From a virus, in the IMG/VR virus record IMGVR_UViG_3300010371_000049, positions 1-44,625 of that record: a stretch of 44,625 nucleotides of DNA. One strand, written 5' to 3'. The notes beneath the pieces are model-generated. The model saw only the letters and a list, made by a program, of their open reading frames with translations. It was not told the DNA's origin and made no database searches. Each line of letters starts with the position of its first letter. The first letter of the stretch is position 1. Positions 23,178 to 31,311 of the stretch are shown here, in pieces. The position numbers were made by a program, and so were the translations under genes.

Positions 23178-23444
23178 ATGGAACATTTATCCAAAATATT
23201 TTTTATCCGGAATGAAAATGGTGAATATCTTAGGAAACCAGCATATCAAACAGGACGTAAATTCACAGATAGTATTTGGACAACCAAACAATCAAGTATT
23301 AAACCATTTAATAAGCTTGGTCATGCTAGGACATGTATTACCTTCTTGGTTAAAAATCATAAGGTCAATAAAAATCTTTTAAAAATTGAAGAATGTTCTC
23401 TCACAATCACCGGATATCATAAAGTGAAACAAGATAACTTTTAA
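23178..23444 (+). CDS. Small hypothetical protein, paralogue of the gene at 23586
   Basis: This 88-residue protein carries FIRNENGEYLRKPAYQTGRK, then DSIWTTKQSSIKPFNKLGHA and a KIEEC end. The order NG-x-YL, GRK-x-F, S-x-IWTxKxxSIKxxNxxGxA and IEE is shared with the next gene, so the two arose by duplication. A TATAAC box ends seven bases before the ATG. Function unknown. Confidence 0.6.
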   Translation: MEHLSKIFFIRNENGEYLRKPAYQTGRKFTDSIWTTKQSSIKPFNKLGHARTCITFLVKNHKVNKNLLKIEECSLTITGYHKVKQDNF

Positions 23445-23466
23445 TAAATTTTAATATGGTATTTAC

Positions 23467-23496
23467 TTGACAAGGTATTTTAGATATCGCTATTAT
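23467..23496 (+). promoter_or_regulatory. Sigma70-like promoter
   Basis: TTGACA (23467-23472), 18 bp, TATTAT (23491-23496); a perfect TATAAT overlaps it at 23494-23499. The leader to ATG 23586 is about 85 bases. Confidence 0.55.
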
Positions 23497-23585
23497 AATA
23501 GTGTCGTTTTTAATGTCATTTTAAAAATTCTTTTTCAACCATATATGATAGATTTAATCTCAATACAAAATAGAAATTATTAAAA

Positions 23586-23831
23586 ATGAATAAAAAATTT
23601 TATTTGGTAAAAAACAAAATAAATGACTTATATTTAAAATCTCCTAGTGGAAGAAAAGATGATTTTTCTGGAATCTGGACTGATAAACTTCAAAGTATAA
23701 AATCTTATAATACAATCGGTTTGGCCAAACTTGCAGTTTCTAATGCTGAATATTATTATAAGGTAAAATATTCAGATATGGTAATTGAAGAATATGAAAG
23801 TATTTTAATGAAAACTTATGAAATGCAATAA
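23586..23831 (+). CDS. Small hypothetical protein, paralogue of the gene at 23178
   Basis: This 81-residue protein shares with its neighbour the segments DLYLKSPSGRKDDFSGIWTD, LQSIKSYNTIGLAKLAV and VIEEYE. It has its own promoter. Its end overlaps the next gene by 14 bases, so the pair at 23586-24039 is co-translated. No known domain. Confidence 0.6.
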   Translation: MNKKFYLVKNKINDLYLKSPSGRKDDFSGIWTDKLQSIKSYNTIGLAKLAVSNAEYYYKVKYSDMVIEEYESILMKTYEMQ

Positions 23832-24039
23832 ACATCCTGGTTATCAAGCAAAAAGGCGGCCTTTAAGCAATTGTCAAAATTGTTGGACGATTTATATTGA
23901 TACGGTGGAAAAGAAATCTTATAAACAAGGTATTAAAGATGTTATGAATTTATTGGATGATTTAAAAAATAAGATATCGGAATGCCTAATAATCCATGGT
24001 AATATAACCGGTTATATTACCATGGATTATGATAAATAA
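23818..24039 (+). CDS. Small zinc-finger-like phage protein
   Basis: This 73-residue protein begins MKCNKHPGYQAKRRPLSNCQ then NCWTIY. The C-x2-H...C-x2-C-W pattern recurs in small T4-like phage proteins of unknown function. The C-terminal third is a helix followed by residues encoded by a 42-bp perfect palindrome that reaches almost to the stop codon. Confidence 0.6.
   Translation: MKCNKHPGYQAKRRPLSNCQNCWTIYIDTVEKKSYKQGIKDVMNLLDDLKNKISECLIIHGNITGYITMDYDK
23989..24030. terminator. 42-bp perfect palindrome, terminator between convergent genes
   Basis: Bases 23989-24009 are the exact reverse complement of 24010-24030, with the centre at ACCGGT. It encodes residues of the zinc-finger-like protein close to its C-terminus and lies 19 bases from the end of the opposing 845-aa gene. 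The likely role is a bidirectional terminator or mRNA 3'-end protector; it has no U tract. Confidence 0.7.
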
Positions 24040-24048
24040 AAATCCAAA

Positions 24049-26586
24049 TTATTTAACTTGGAACGATCCAATAATAGCAGTTATTTGTGGCGCGGTTGGT
24101 TCATTTACATTATAATTATATGCATATGGACCAACTTTTGTTACCACTAATATTTGATCAAATTGGTTCACCTGTGTGAATGTGTTTCCATCGGTACTAT
24201 AAGAAACAGTAAATGTATTTCCTGTTCTTTTTACTTCTAACCAAATTGGACCGTTTGTCACGGTAAATGGAACTCCAGATAGTTTTGTTTGTTGTCCATT
24301 AGAAACCAAACTAGAATTGATATTCAAAGAACTACCAGAAGCAATTTCACATCTTAAATACGTTCCATTATCCTGTTCAATCATAATTCCTTCGCCTGTA
24401 TAAGAACCACTTGGTAGTGTTTGGAAATTTACTACCACATCAAAATCAGCATCCTTAGTTGGTTGTAAGGCTTTTGCTGCAAGATTACCACCAACAAATG
24501 CATCATGATTTTTTCCTGCAGGAACATTGATAATCATTTGGTTTTTACCATATATGACAGTTTCATCATTTATTGGTAAATCAGGTTGCCATATAAAATT
24601 ATCGGAAACTAAACTAGTTAAAATAGGCGGAATGATTGTATAAGTCTCACTTACTATTTTGCTTGGATTATCACCAGAAGCAACCGCAATTGCTTTAATA
24701 GTGATTGTAGTGGAAATGGTTAAAGCATTTTGATATATTGGTGATTTTGACGGATCAGGATCAGTTCCATCCACTGTATAATAAATGATTGCATTTGGTG
24801 TAGCATCTCCAATTGTTACTGTAATAGGACTTCCTGATAGATATATATCACTATCTGGTGTAATTACTGGATCCGCAGTATCAGGTATTGTTGGTGGAGG
24901 TGGAGCCTGATCTGTTGGTACGATTGAAACATTGTCAATTTTGTATATATCTCCATTATTAGCATTCGATCCAAACATAAAAGTTAATCGAGCATCATTA
25001 ATATCATAAGATGGAGTTTTAAAATTGATTGCATATTGTTTCCATGTAGTATCTACCGTTTGAGCATTATTAATAATACCATAACTTGAATAAGGTGCGG
25101 TATGTTTGATAAGACTTATAGTAATTGTACCATTCACATTTGCGGTAGCATTATAAAATAACGTATAATTGGTATTTCCTTTTAAAGAAATTGGTTGTTG
25201 ATATAATTGTGTATTTCCACCAATTTTATTTACATTTATTGTAGCCACATTTCCTGTTGTGGTAGTAGAATCATTATTGATACTCATTGTTACATCACCG
25301 TCAGAATAAAATGTCCAGTTGTTAGTTCCTTCAAAATCACCATTAATAACACCAATGGTTGCTGTAGGTGGTAAAATAATTGGTGGTGGATTATTGTCAT
25401 CGTTATTATCTACAGGAGGATTTGTATTACCATTTGATGTAATTGGATTTGGATATGTCGCTGGGCAGCTATTAGCATGAATCTGATTATTGGTAATTGA
25501 AACATTTGTAGATTCATGTGTTTCCCATTTGATTCTTGCTGTTGCTCCATTTGCTAATCCGCAAGTCCAATTATCATGAATTTTTACATTTGGAGCTCCA
25601 TCATATGTAATAGCAGTACCCCAAGGACCTACAACAGTATTTCCATAAATCTCCATATTCGCCGATCCAGATTCGATTCCATAGCCATTTGGTCCATTCA
25701 TTCCATATGAAGGAATTTCACTAACCAAATAATTATAACGAATAATAGCGCCATCTCCACCAGAAGGTGCAGGATTTGCTAAACTAATTGGATAAGTCCA
25801 CCAATATGGAAATAAAGGATTAGTAAATGAATTATATTCTATAATAAAATTATGTGTATCAGGACCATTGATTGTTGGTTTTTGTGCACCACAACCTTGT
25901 GCTCCTTGAATTTCCATGCCCATACGGTGAATATGAGTGAATTTATTATAACCAATATACATATTATTTGATTGATATGTATTATTAAAACAAATTTTAA
26001 TACCTTCATCTAAATGGTCAAATGTATTATGGTCAATTGAAACAGCATCAGCACCATAAAACCAAATTGCATTATTACCACCATAATCACCAGATCCTGT
26101 TTTACCAGCAGGTATCAAATTTTTAAATGTATTATATGTAATTTTAGAGTTTCGTAATCCTCCACTACCTGCAAAAATAGAATTTTCTAAAGTCCAATTA
26201 CCACCGGAATAATTATTTTGATTATTTTGAAATGTATTATTACTAATTGTCAAACCAGAAGAAAGACCTTGAATAAGAAATCCTCCATTATCAAAAATAA
26301 AGCCTGAAATTGTTCCATTATTTTGATTTGTTGCAGATTTAATAATCCAGTCCCGACCATTTCCATGTAATATAGGATTTCCATTTCCTTGTAAATTCAC
26401 ACCGCTTTTCCAAATTAAGGAATTAATATTATATGTTCCAGAATTAAATATGATTGTATCACCGCTATTTGCAGAATTTATAACGTTTTGAATTGAAGAT
26501 AAAGAATCCGTTGAATGAACATTCAGAGTAGAAGCTACCCCAAGGGTTCCAACAGTTAATATTAGAGATAGTAATTTACTTAACAT
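24049..26586 (-). CDS. Secreted beta-helix protein with carbohydrate-binding modules
   Basis: This 845-residue protein starts with a signal peptide (MLSKLLSLILTVGTLGVAST). Residues about 26-390 form a right-handed parallel beta-helix with many N-N-x-F/I coil repeats (SGLTISNNTFQNN, KITYNTF, VSIDHNTFDHL), as in pectate-lyase-like enzymes. After an Asn/Asp/Pro linker there is a CBM4/9-like sandwich (about 408-552, INGDFEGTNNWTF), a chitobiase C-terminal-like domain (about 560-645, IIYYTVDGTDPDPSKSP) and a DUF1349/laminin-G-like domain (about 650-845, FDVVVNFQTLPSGSYTGEG). It is probably a polysaccharide lyase or depolymerase; bacterial-type architecture suggests acquisition from a bacterium. 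Confidence 0.75.
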   Translation of the reverse strand: MLSKLLSLILTVGTLGVASTLNVHSTDSLSSIQNVINSANSGDTIIFNSGTYNINSLIWKSGVNLQGNGNPILHGNGRDWIIKSATNQNNGTISGFIFDNGGFLIQGLSSGLTISNNTFQNNQNNYSGGNWTLENSIFAGSGGLRNSKITYNTFKNLIPAGKTGSGDYGGNNAIWFYGADAVSIDHNTFDHLDEGIKICFNNTYQSNNMYIGYNKFTHIHRMGMEIQGAQGCGAQKPTINGPDTHNFIIEYNSFTNPLFPYWWTYPISLANPAPSGGDGAIIRYNYLVSEIPSYGMNGPNGYGIESGSANMEIYGNTVVGPWGTAITYDGAPNVKIHDNWTCGLANGATARIKWETHESTNVSITNNQIHANSCPATYPNPITSNGNTNPPVDNNDDNNPPPIILPPTATIGVINGDFEGTNNWTFYSDGDVTMSINNDSTTTTGNVATINVNKIGGNTQLYQQPISLKGNTNYTLFYNATANVNGTITISLIKHTAPYSSYGIINNAQTVDTTWKQYAINFKTPSYDINDARLTFMFGSNANNGDIYKIDNVSIVPTDQAPPPPTIPDTADPVITPDSDIYLSGSPITVTIGDATPNAIIYYTVDGTDPDPSKSPIYQNALTISTTITIKAIAVASGDNPSKIVSETYTIIPPILTSLVSDNFIWQPDLPINDETVIYGKNQMIINVPAGKNHDAFVGGNLAAKALQPTKDADFDVVVNFQTLPSGSYTGEGIMIEQDNGTYLRCEIASGSSLNINSSLVSNGQQTKLSGVPFTVTNGPIWLEVKRTGNTFTVSYSTDGNTFTQVNQFDQILVVTKVGPYAYNYNVNEPTAPQITAIIGSFQVK

Positions 26587-26619
26587 CTATACTTTCTAAA
26601 TACCAAAGAGTGGTACCAT

Positions 26620-26630
26620 AATTTATTTAG
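26620..26630 (-). promoter_or_regulatory. Late-promoter-like motif CTAAATAAATT
   Basis: Minus strand, 34 bases before ATG 26586, in the 64-base divergent gap between the beta-helix gene and the lysozyme gene. Confidence 0.35.
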
Positions 26631-26650
26631 ATTTTCCTCAACAAATACAT

Positions 26651-27088
26651 ATGAAAATTAGTCCTAATCTTATTAATTTTGTAAAAGAATTTGAAGGTTT
26701 TCGGGAAAAAGCGGAATTAGATACATTAGCAAATCCTCCTGTATTTACAATTGGTTATGGAGAAACCAAAAATGTACATCAAGGCGATAATATAACAGAA
26801 CAAGAGGCATCAGAAAAACTTGCAAGTAGATTGCAAGAATTTGGTGATGAAATGATTAAATATGTTTCTGTATCTTTAACACAAGGTCAATTTGATGCCT
26901 TAACGGATTTTTGTTATAACGTTGGTATCGGTAATTTTAAAAAAAGTACCTTATTAAAATTACTTAATCAAAATAAATTGCAAGAAACAGCAAAACAATT
27001 TGATAAATGGGTGTATTCTGGTGGTGTAAAGCGAGAAGGCTTAATTAAACGTAGAAATCAAGAAAAGCAATGGTTTATAGGATCTTAA
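26651..27088 (+). CDS. T4-type lysozyme / endolysin (GH24)
   Basis: This 145-residue protein has the GH24 catalytic set: E15 in KEFEGF, D24 and T33 in FTIGYGET, then QFDALTDFCYNVGIGNF and a closing RRNQEKQWF. It is slightly shorter than T4 lysozyme (164) and has no signal peptide, so it would need a holin. It hydrolyses the MurNAc-GlcNAc bond of peptidoglycan. Its 3' end overlaps the convergent gp4-like gene by 14 bases. Confidence 0.92.
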   Translation: MKISPNLINFVKEFEGFREKAELDTLANPPVFTIGYGETKNVHQGDNITEQEASEKLASRLQEFGDEMIKYVSVSLTQGQFDALTDFCYNVGIGNFKKSTLLKLLNQNKLQETAKQFDKWVYSGGVKREGLIKRRNQEKQWFIGS

Positions 27089-27527
27089 TTCCTAATTTTC
27101 TTAATATAGTTTCTCCCCATCGTTCAAAAATCATATTGTGTTTGGCAGCAAATATATCCGCGGCCGCCCATTTGGCTTGATTAATTGCAAAAGTACTTAC
27201 TTCTTCTAAATATCTTTTTGTATTTCGCCTTTTTTTAGGAAGCATTTGTTGTTTATCCGGTTTTATTTCAACTAACATTTTTTGAATACTTCCATTCTCC
27301 ATTTTTACTTCCAAATAAAAATCTACAAAATATCTTCGTTGTTTTTGATTTATTTCATCCCAATAAGGAATTATAATTTCTTCAGATGCCCACCGGAGAA
27401 TTTTTGGATGTTTATCAAAATGTTCCATACAGGCTCTTTCCCATAAGCTGCGGTATTGAATATTATTCACATTTCCTATATATTTTTCGGTATTTTTTGG
27501 AGTAAATATCCCTTTATAACCTAACAT
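27075..27527 (-). CDS. 4: Head completion protein gp4
   Basis: This 150-residue protein opens LGYKGIFTPKNTEKYIGNVN, then YRSLWERACMEHFDKHP, ILRWASEEIIIPYWD and RRYFVDFYLEV, followed by MLVEIKPDKQ. This is the gp4 (gp50/65) head-completion family of T4-like phages, a TnsA-like nuclease fold with D (VDFY), E and K (VEIKP) as putative active residues. It acts on the packaged head before tail joining. Length equals T4 gp4 (150). Confidence 0.9.
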   Translation of the reverse strand: MLGYKGIFTPKNTEKYIGNVNNIQYRSLWERACMEHFDKHPKILRWASEEIIIPYWDEINQKQRRYFVDFYLEVKMENGSIQKMLVEIKPDKQQMLPKKRRNTKRYLEEVSTFAINQAKWAAADIFAAKHNMIFERWGETILRKLGIKIL

Positions 27528-27558
27528 TAGTCATATTTAAATATACCGAAAGGAAACA

Positions 27559-29133
27559 ATGAAGTTTTTATTTACTCTTTTAATTAGTTTATGGTGTTGT
27601 GTTAATATGTTTGGGACATGTTTAACATTGGGAAATCAAGGATGTGTTAGATTTGAATTTAAAACAACCCCTTCTAGTGATCAATACACAACCATTCCAT
27701 CCAATCAAAATGATTTAAATTGGTTTAATTCCAAAATTTCAAAAATTGTAGGTTATTCTACCTATTGGGATTCTAGAATTCCTTCCTATAATGCCGAAAG
27801 TTGGTTTTACCAAGATTCAAGTGCCATTTATTTAAATTCAGCAGATGCAAGAAATCATCCAAATTGGATTTTAAAAAATCAATACGGTGTATGGATGTAT
27901 ATTAATTACAATTGTTATGGTAATGGTACTTGTGCTCAATATGCCGTTGATTATTCGAATGAAGATTTTAGGAAATGGTGGATTGCAAAAGCCAGGGCTA
28001 CTTTTGATAAAGGATATAAAGGGATATTCATTGATGATGTAAATTTTCAAATGAATTTAAGTAATGGTTGGAATGCTGATACACCAATAGATCCTAACAC
28101 CGGGGAAAATATGACTCAACAAAATTGGGAAAAATATTTCGCTGGATTTCTAAAAGAGGTGCGGCAAGCATTTGCTGATAAAACTATTACCCATAATGCT
28201 TTATGGTTTGCAGGAATGCCAAAATCAGATTCTTATATATCGGAAGAGGTTTCATCAGCAAATTTTATTAATTTGGAAAGAGGATTTGATGATTCCGGAT
28301 TAACTACAGGGACAGGATTTTGGACAGTAAATAATTTTATGACATATATTGACCAAGTAAATAGTTATCCAAATACGAAAGTATTATTAGAACAATATGG
28401 ATATGATAACAATGATTTTGCATTAGCTTGTTATTTGTTGGTTAATAATGGTGGAGATTTGTTTGCAAATGATGGTATTAATCCAAATTCTTGGAATAAC
28501 CATTATGATGTAAATTTAGGTAGTGCAAAAAATTCAAGATATACTTGGAATAATTTAACCCGACGGGATTTTGCAAAAGGTATTGTTTTGGTAAATTTAA
28601 CAGGAACCACGATTAAAACTGATTTACCAGATGAATATAAAACATTTGATGGTACAATTATTGATTCTATAACATTAGATCCAAAAGAAAGTGCAGTTTT
28701 AACTTATTATGGTAGTACTATATTACCAAATGGAACATATTTTGTGTATAGTGGCGTAGGAAATAACTTAGTATTAGATGATCCAAATTGGGCGACCCAC
28801 TCCGGAATCCAACCTGATTTATGGTCTTATAATGGTGGAAAAAATCAATCTTGGAAATTTATATCCATTGGAAATAACGTTTATACAATCCAATGTGTTT
28901 CAAATGGATTATATTTGACGTCTCCAACAGGATTTAATAAAGTAACATTAGAGACAAAAATTTCCAGTGATTTACAAGCTTGGACATTGAAGAAGGATGG
29001 TAAATCTTATGTGATTGTAAATAAACAAACTGGACTAGCTTTAGCAGATCCTGCAAGTAGTAAAACACAAGGAACTGGTGTAATCGTTTGGTATGTTGAT
29101 AATGGTATAGAACAAAATTGGGAAATTCATTAA
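27559..29133 (+). CDS. Secreted glycosidase-like protein (GHL15-like plus ricin-type lectin)
   Basis: This 524-residue protein has a strong AAGGAAACA ribosome site and a signal peptide (MKFLFTLLISLWCCVNMFGT). Residues about 55-385 read as a TIM barrel of the hypothetical glycosyl hydrolase family 15 type: IVGYSTYWD, HPNWILKNQYGVWMY, YAVDYSNEDFRKWW, KGIFIDDVNF (D159/D160 candidate catalytic pair), GMPKSDSYISEE and LLEQYGYD. Residues about 390-524 form a ricin-B-like lectin with repeats (QSWKFISIGNNVYTIQ, QNWEIH). It would bind and cut an extracellular glycan. It lies between gp4 and gp48 genes, an unusual place for such an enzyme. Confidence 0.7.
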   Translation: MKFLFTLLISLWCCVNMFGTCLTLGNQGCVRFEFKTTPSSDQYTTIPSNQNDLNWFNSKISKIVGYSTYWDSRIPSYNAESWFYQDSSAIYLNSADARNHPNWILKNQYGVWMYINYNCYGNGTCAQYAVDYSNEDFRKWWIAKARATFDKGYKGIFIDDVNFQMNLSNGWNADTPIDPNTGENMTQQNWEKYFAGFLKEVRQAFADKTITHNALWFAGMPKSDSYISEEVSSANFINLERGFDDSGLTTGTGFWTVNNFMTYIDQVNSYPNTKVLLEQYGYDNNDFALACYLLVNNGGDLFANDGINPNSWNNHYDVNLGSAKNSRYTWNNLTRRDFAKGIVLVNLTGTTIKTDLPDEYKTFDGTIIDSITLDPKESAVLTYYGSTILPNGTYFVYSGVGNNLVLDDPNWATHSGIQPDLWSYNGGKNQSWKFISIGNNVYTIQCVSNGLYLTSPTGFNKVTLETKISSDLQAWTLKKDGKSYVIVNKQTGLALADPASSKTQGTGVIVWYVDNGIEQNWEIH

Positions 29134-29141
29134 AATAAATG

Positions 29142-29171
29142 TTGACATAATGTTTATGTGTATGTTACTAT
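29142..29171 (+). promoter_or_regulatory. Sigma70-like promoter before the gp48 leader
   Basis: TTGACA (29142-29147), 18 bp, TACTAT (29166-29171). It begins 8 bases after the glycosidase gene's stop codon and would produce a leader of about 115 bases containing two hairpins. Confidence 0.55.
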
Positions 29172-29197
29172 TAAAGTAATTCAAATCTCCGAATTGT

Positions 29198-29284
29198 GAG
29201 ATTAAGGAATCCTCCCCTAATCTCCTGATTTGGTAATGACCCGATTATGGTGGAAAGTTTCTGGTTCTGATTCTTTCCACCATA
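29198..29284 (+). promoter_or_regulatory. Two-hairpin leader upstream of gp48
   Basis: GAGATTA/TAATCTC (29198-29224) forms a 7-bp stem. TATGGTGGAAAG (29246-29257) and CTTTCCACCATA (29273-29284) form a perfect 12-bp stem with a 15-base loop. The second stem ends nine bases before the GTG start of gp48, where no usual ribosome site is seen. It may control translation or terminate transcription. Confidence 0.5.
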
Positions 29285-29293
29285 AATATTGTT

Positions 29294-30277
29294 GTGCCAG
29301 GTTTTTATTGGTCTGATCCTCTACAGGATTTAGACACATCTAAAAAAAATAATTCGTACCAAACTAATGCATTAACTTATCCTTTGGATTTGGGTTCACA
29401 AGGCTTGAATCATTGGGTAAGTTTTTATTTTAATCAATCCAGCAATTCTCAATATAAATCTAATTTTTCTTCTACCACACAATCGGATCCAAAAAATCCT
29501 ATCGCAACCTCTTTAGGAAAATATCAACCAGATTCTACAGTTAATCAAAATATCAATTCTGGTGCGGATCAAAATGTAATTTTAAGCCAAAATACAAAAC
29601 GGTTAGCTTCTGTTGTTTCTTTATACATGCCCCCAGATATTACCAGTATATATTCTGCCGATTGGGGTCCAGAAAATTTGGGATTTATCGGAAATGGTGT
29701 TGGTGCCTTACAAGGTAGTATGAATGGTACATCATCATTCATTGATACAGCAAAGGCTTTGGTAGGTGATTTAGGTCAATCTATTGGTAGAAATATTGCT
29801 AATAAAGCTGATCAACTATCCGGTTTAAATTTAACTGGTGCTACAGGATTAAAATTACGAGCCGCTTTTAATCCACATGCGGAAGTATTATTTCGCGGTA
29901 TTACTTTCAGAACATTTCAATTCCAATTCAAATTTACACCAAGAAGTGAAAAAGAAGCTATAGCGGTTTATAATATTGTAAGTTTATTTAAATTTTCCCA
30001 GGCTCCAGAAATCAATTCTGGTGTTACAGGACCTTACTTCGTTTATCCTGATGTTATAGATGTGAAATTTTTTTCTAATGGGAAGGAAAACGATTTTATT
30101 AATAAGATTTCTACCTGTGCCATGATTAATTTGAGTGTAAATTATACAGGCCAAGGAAAATTTACCGCATTTAGAAAAGGTGAAATGAATGGTATTCCAG
30201 TAGAAACCAATATATCATTTAATCTTTTAGAGTTGGAATTGATTCATAAAGGTATTTTATCAAACGGTAATTACTAA
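29294..30277 (+). CDS. 48: Baseplate tail-tube cap gp48
   Basis: The start is GTG 29294. The 327-residue protein contains SVVSLYMPPDITSIYSADWG, then GLKLRAAFNPHAEVLFRGIT and FRTFQFQFKFTPRSEKEA, ending YTGQGKFTAFRKGEMNGIP and SFNLLELELIHK. The NPHAEVLFxGIxFRxFxFxFxFxPRSxxEA core is that of gp48 in T4-like phages; gp54 is related but shorter on this motif. gp48 caps the baseplate hub and starts the tube. It overlaps gp53 by one base. Confidence 0.85.
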   Translation: MPGFYWSDPLQDLDTSKKNNSYQTNALTYPLDLGSQGLNHWVSFYFNQSSNSQYKSNFSSTTQSDPKNPIATSLGKYQPDSTVNQNINSGADQNVILSQNTKRLASVVSLYMPPDITSIYSADWGPENLGFIGNGVGALQGSMNGTSSFIDTAKALVGDLGQSIGRNIANKADQLSGLNLTGATGLKLRAAFNPHAEVLFRGITFRTFQFQFKFTPRSEKEAIAVYNIVSLFKFSQAPEINSGVTGPYFVYPDVIDVKFFSNGKENDFINKISTCAMINLSVNYTGQGKFTAFRKGEMNGIPVETNISFNLLELELIHKGILSNGNY

Positions 30278-30816
30278 TGGATTTATTTTCAAATTATCCC
30301 ACCATACGTTATTCGTTTGATCCTAATTCAAATGTCGAAATTACTTTAACTAATTTCTTCATTCGAGTTAAGGTCCGTGAAATGCTTTTGAATAACAGTT
30401 ATGTATTCTATGATTATACAGTAAAAGCAAATGAAAAACCAGAAGATATCGCTTTTAAATATTATGGATCAACGGAATATTGGTGGGTTATCAATCTAGC
30501 AAACAATATTATAGATCCATTATATGATTGGGTATTACCAAATGAAATTTTAGATGAAGTGATTACCAAAAATTTTGGTTCAATTGGTACAGCACAAAAT
30601 ACTATCTTTGCTTATTTGGACCAATATGGTAATCAAGTGGATCAAATTGCTTATACTGGTTTACCAGAATCTCAACGATCCACAATTTCTGTTTATGATT
30701 GGTATCAACAACAAAATGAAGCCAAACGAAATATTAAATTACTTTCAAAAGATTACTTAGGAGAAGTTGAAAGTAATTTAAATACCATTTTGCAGGATGC
30801 CATATCTACGGTTTAA
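30277..30816 (+). CDS. 53: Baseplate wedge protein gp53
   Basis: This 179-residue protein (T4 gp53 has 196) opens MDLFSNYPTIRYSFDPN and has the LysM-like core VFYDYTVKANEKPEDIAFKY then YGSTEYWWVINLANNIIDPL, YDWVLPNEI. This is the gp53 family, which completes the baseplate wedge. The ATG overlaps the gp48 stop (TAATG), as expected for paired baseplate genes. Confidence 0.88.
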   Translation: MDLFSNYPTIRYSFDPNSNVEITLTNFFIRVKVREMLLNNSYVFYDYTVKANEKPEDIAFKYYGSTEYWWVINLANNIIDPLYDWVLPNEILDEVITKNFGSIGTAQNTIFAYLDQYGNQVDQIAYTGLPESQRSTISVYDWYQQQNEAKRNIKLLSKDYLGEVESNLNTILQDAISTV

Positions 30817-30896
30817 TCATTTTGCTTTTTAACATAAATTCCTAAACCTGTAATTATTATAAAGAGAATAATACACCAAAAATCTAGAGAATCCAT
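30813..30896 (-). CDS. 27-residue single-pass membrane peptide
   Basis: From ATG 30896 to TAA 30813-30815 the frame encodes a peptide starting MDSLDFWCIILFIIITGLGI and ending YVKKQND: a short acidic head, one hydrophobic helix and a basic tail. It follows the gene at 30900-31202 by three bases, and AGAGAA near that stop acts as ribosome site. It overlaps the gp53 stop by a few bases. It is too short for certainty, but the membrane-type residue pattern is clear. Confidence 0.5.
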   Translation of the reverse strand: MDSLDFWCIILFIIITGLGIYVKKQND

Positions 30897-30899
30897 TTT

Positions 30900-31202
30900 T
30901 TATTCTCTTAAAGCTTTTTTGATGATATTGTAATCATAATCCGGAACTTTTGCTTTTTTCAAATCTTTTAAAGTGATTCCATTAGCATCCATAATACCTT
31001 TGGTTACTGTAGGATAATCATACAATTTGATTAAAGATGAAATAGCAAAAGAAAAACCAGTATAAAAATCATGTTGTTTTTTGACAGTATCTTGTTTAAA
31101 AAATTGCTCCATCATCCAAGATGTAAAGTGTTGTTTTGGACTCGAATTTTTAAATTCAGTTTCTTTCTCTTTCATCCATTCCATATATTTGGTACTAATC
31201 AT
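30900..31202 (-). CDS. Hypothetical protein (100 aa)
   Basis: ATG 31202 is preferred to ATG 31214 because GAGG sits seven bases before it. The protein (MISTKYMEWMKEKETEFKNS) is helical and basic, with a TGFSFAISSLIKLYDYPTVT segment, and has no family I know. It is read from its own promoter at 31238-31266, divergent from the unit at 31312, and is co-transcribed with the 27-residue membrane peptide. Confidence 0.55.
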   Translation of the reverse strand: MISTKYMEWMKEKETEFKNSSPKQHFTSWMMEQFFKQDTVKKQHDFYTGFSFAISSLIKLYDYPTVTKGIMDANGITLKDLKKAKVPDYDYNIIKKALRE

Positions 31203-31237
31203 TTTTAGCCTCATTTGCTCTAATTAGCATGGATAAA

Positions 31238-31266
31238 AGTATATATTTTTTACCTCCATTTGTCAA
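31238..31266 (-). promoter_or_regulatory. Sigma70-like promoter, minus-strand member of a divergent pair
   Basis: Minus-strand TTGACA (31261-31266), 17 bp, TATACT (31238-31243), upstream of the gene at 30900-31202. Confidence 0.65.
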
Positions 31267-31275
31267 TATTTTTTC

Positions 31276-31304
31276 TTGACACCATCTAAATTTGTTGATA
31301 TTAT
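31276..31304 (+). promoter_or_regulatory. Sigma70-like promoter with extended -10, plus-strand member of a divergent pair
   Basis: TTGACA (31276-31281), 17 bp, TGA plus TATTAT (31299-31304). The ATG is at 31312, so the transcript is nearly leaderless. Its -35 box lies only nine bases from that of the opposing promoter. Confidence 0.7.
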
Positions 31305-31311
31305 TTAAGGT

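Noticed and set aside
27075-27095. Possible terminator hairpin at the lysozyme/gp4 convergence
   Set aside because: Only a 5-bp imperfect stem (TAGGA/TCCTA) without U tract, unlike the long hairpins elsewhere.
29246-29290. Possible tRNA 3' end (GGTTC followed by TTTCCACCA)
   Set aside because: The ACCA is part of a simple 12-bp hairpin; no T-stem, anticodon arm or acceptor arm can be built around it.
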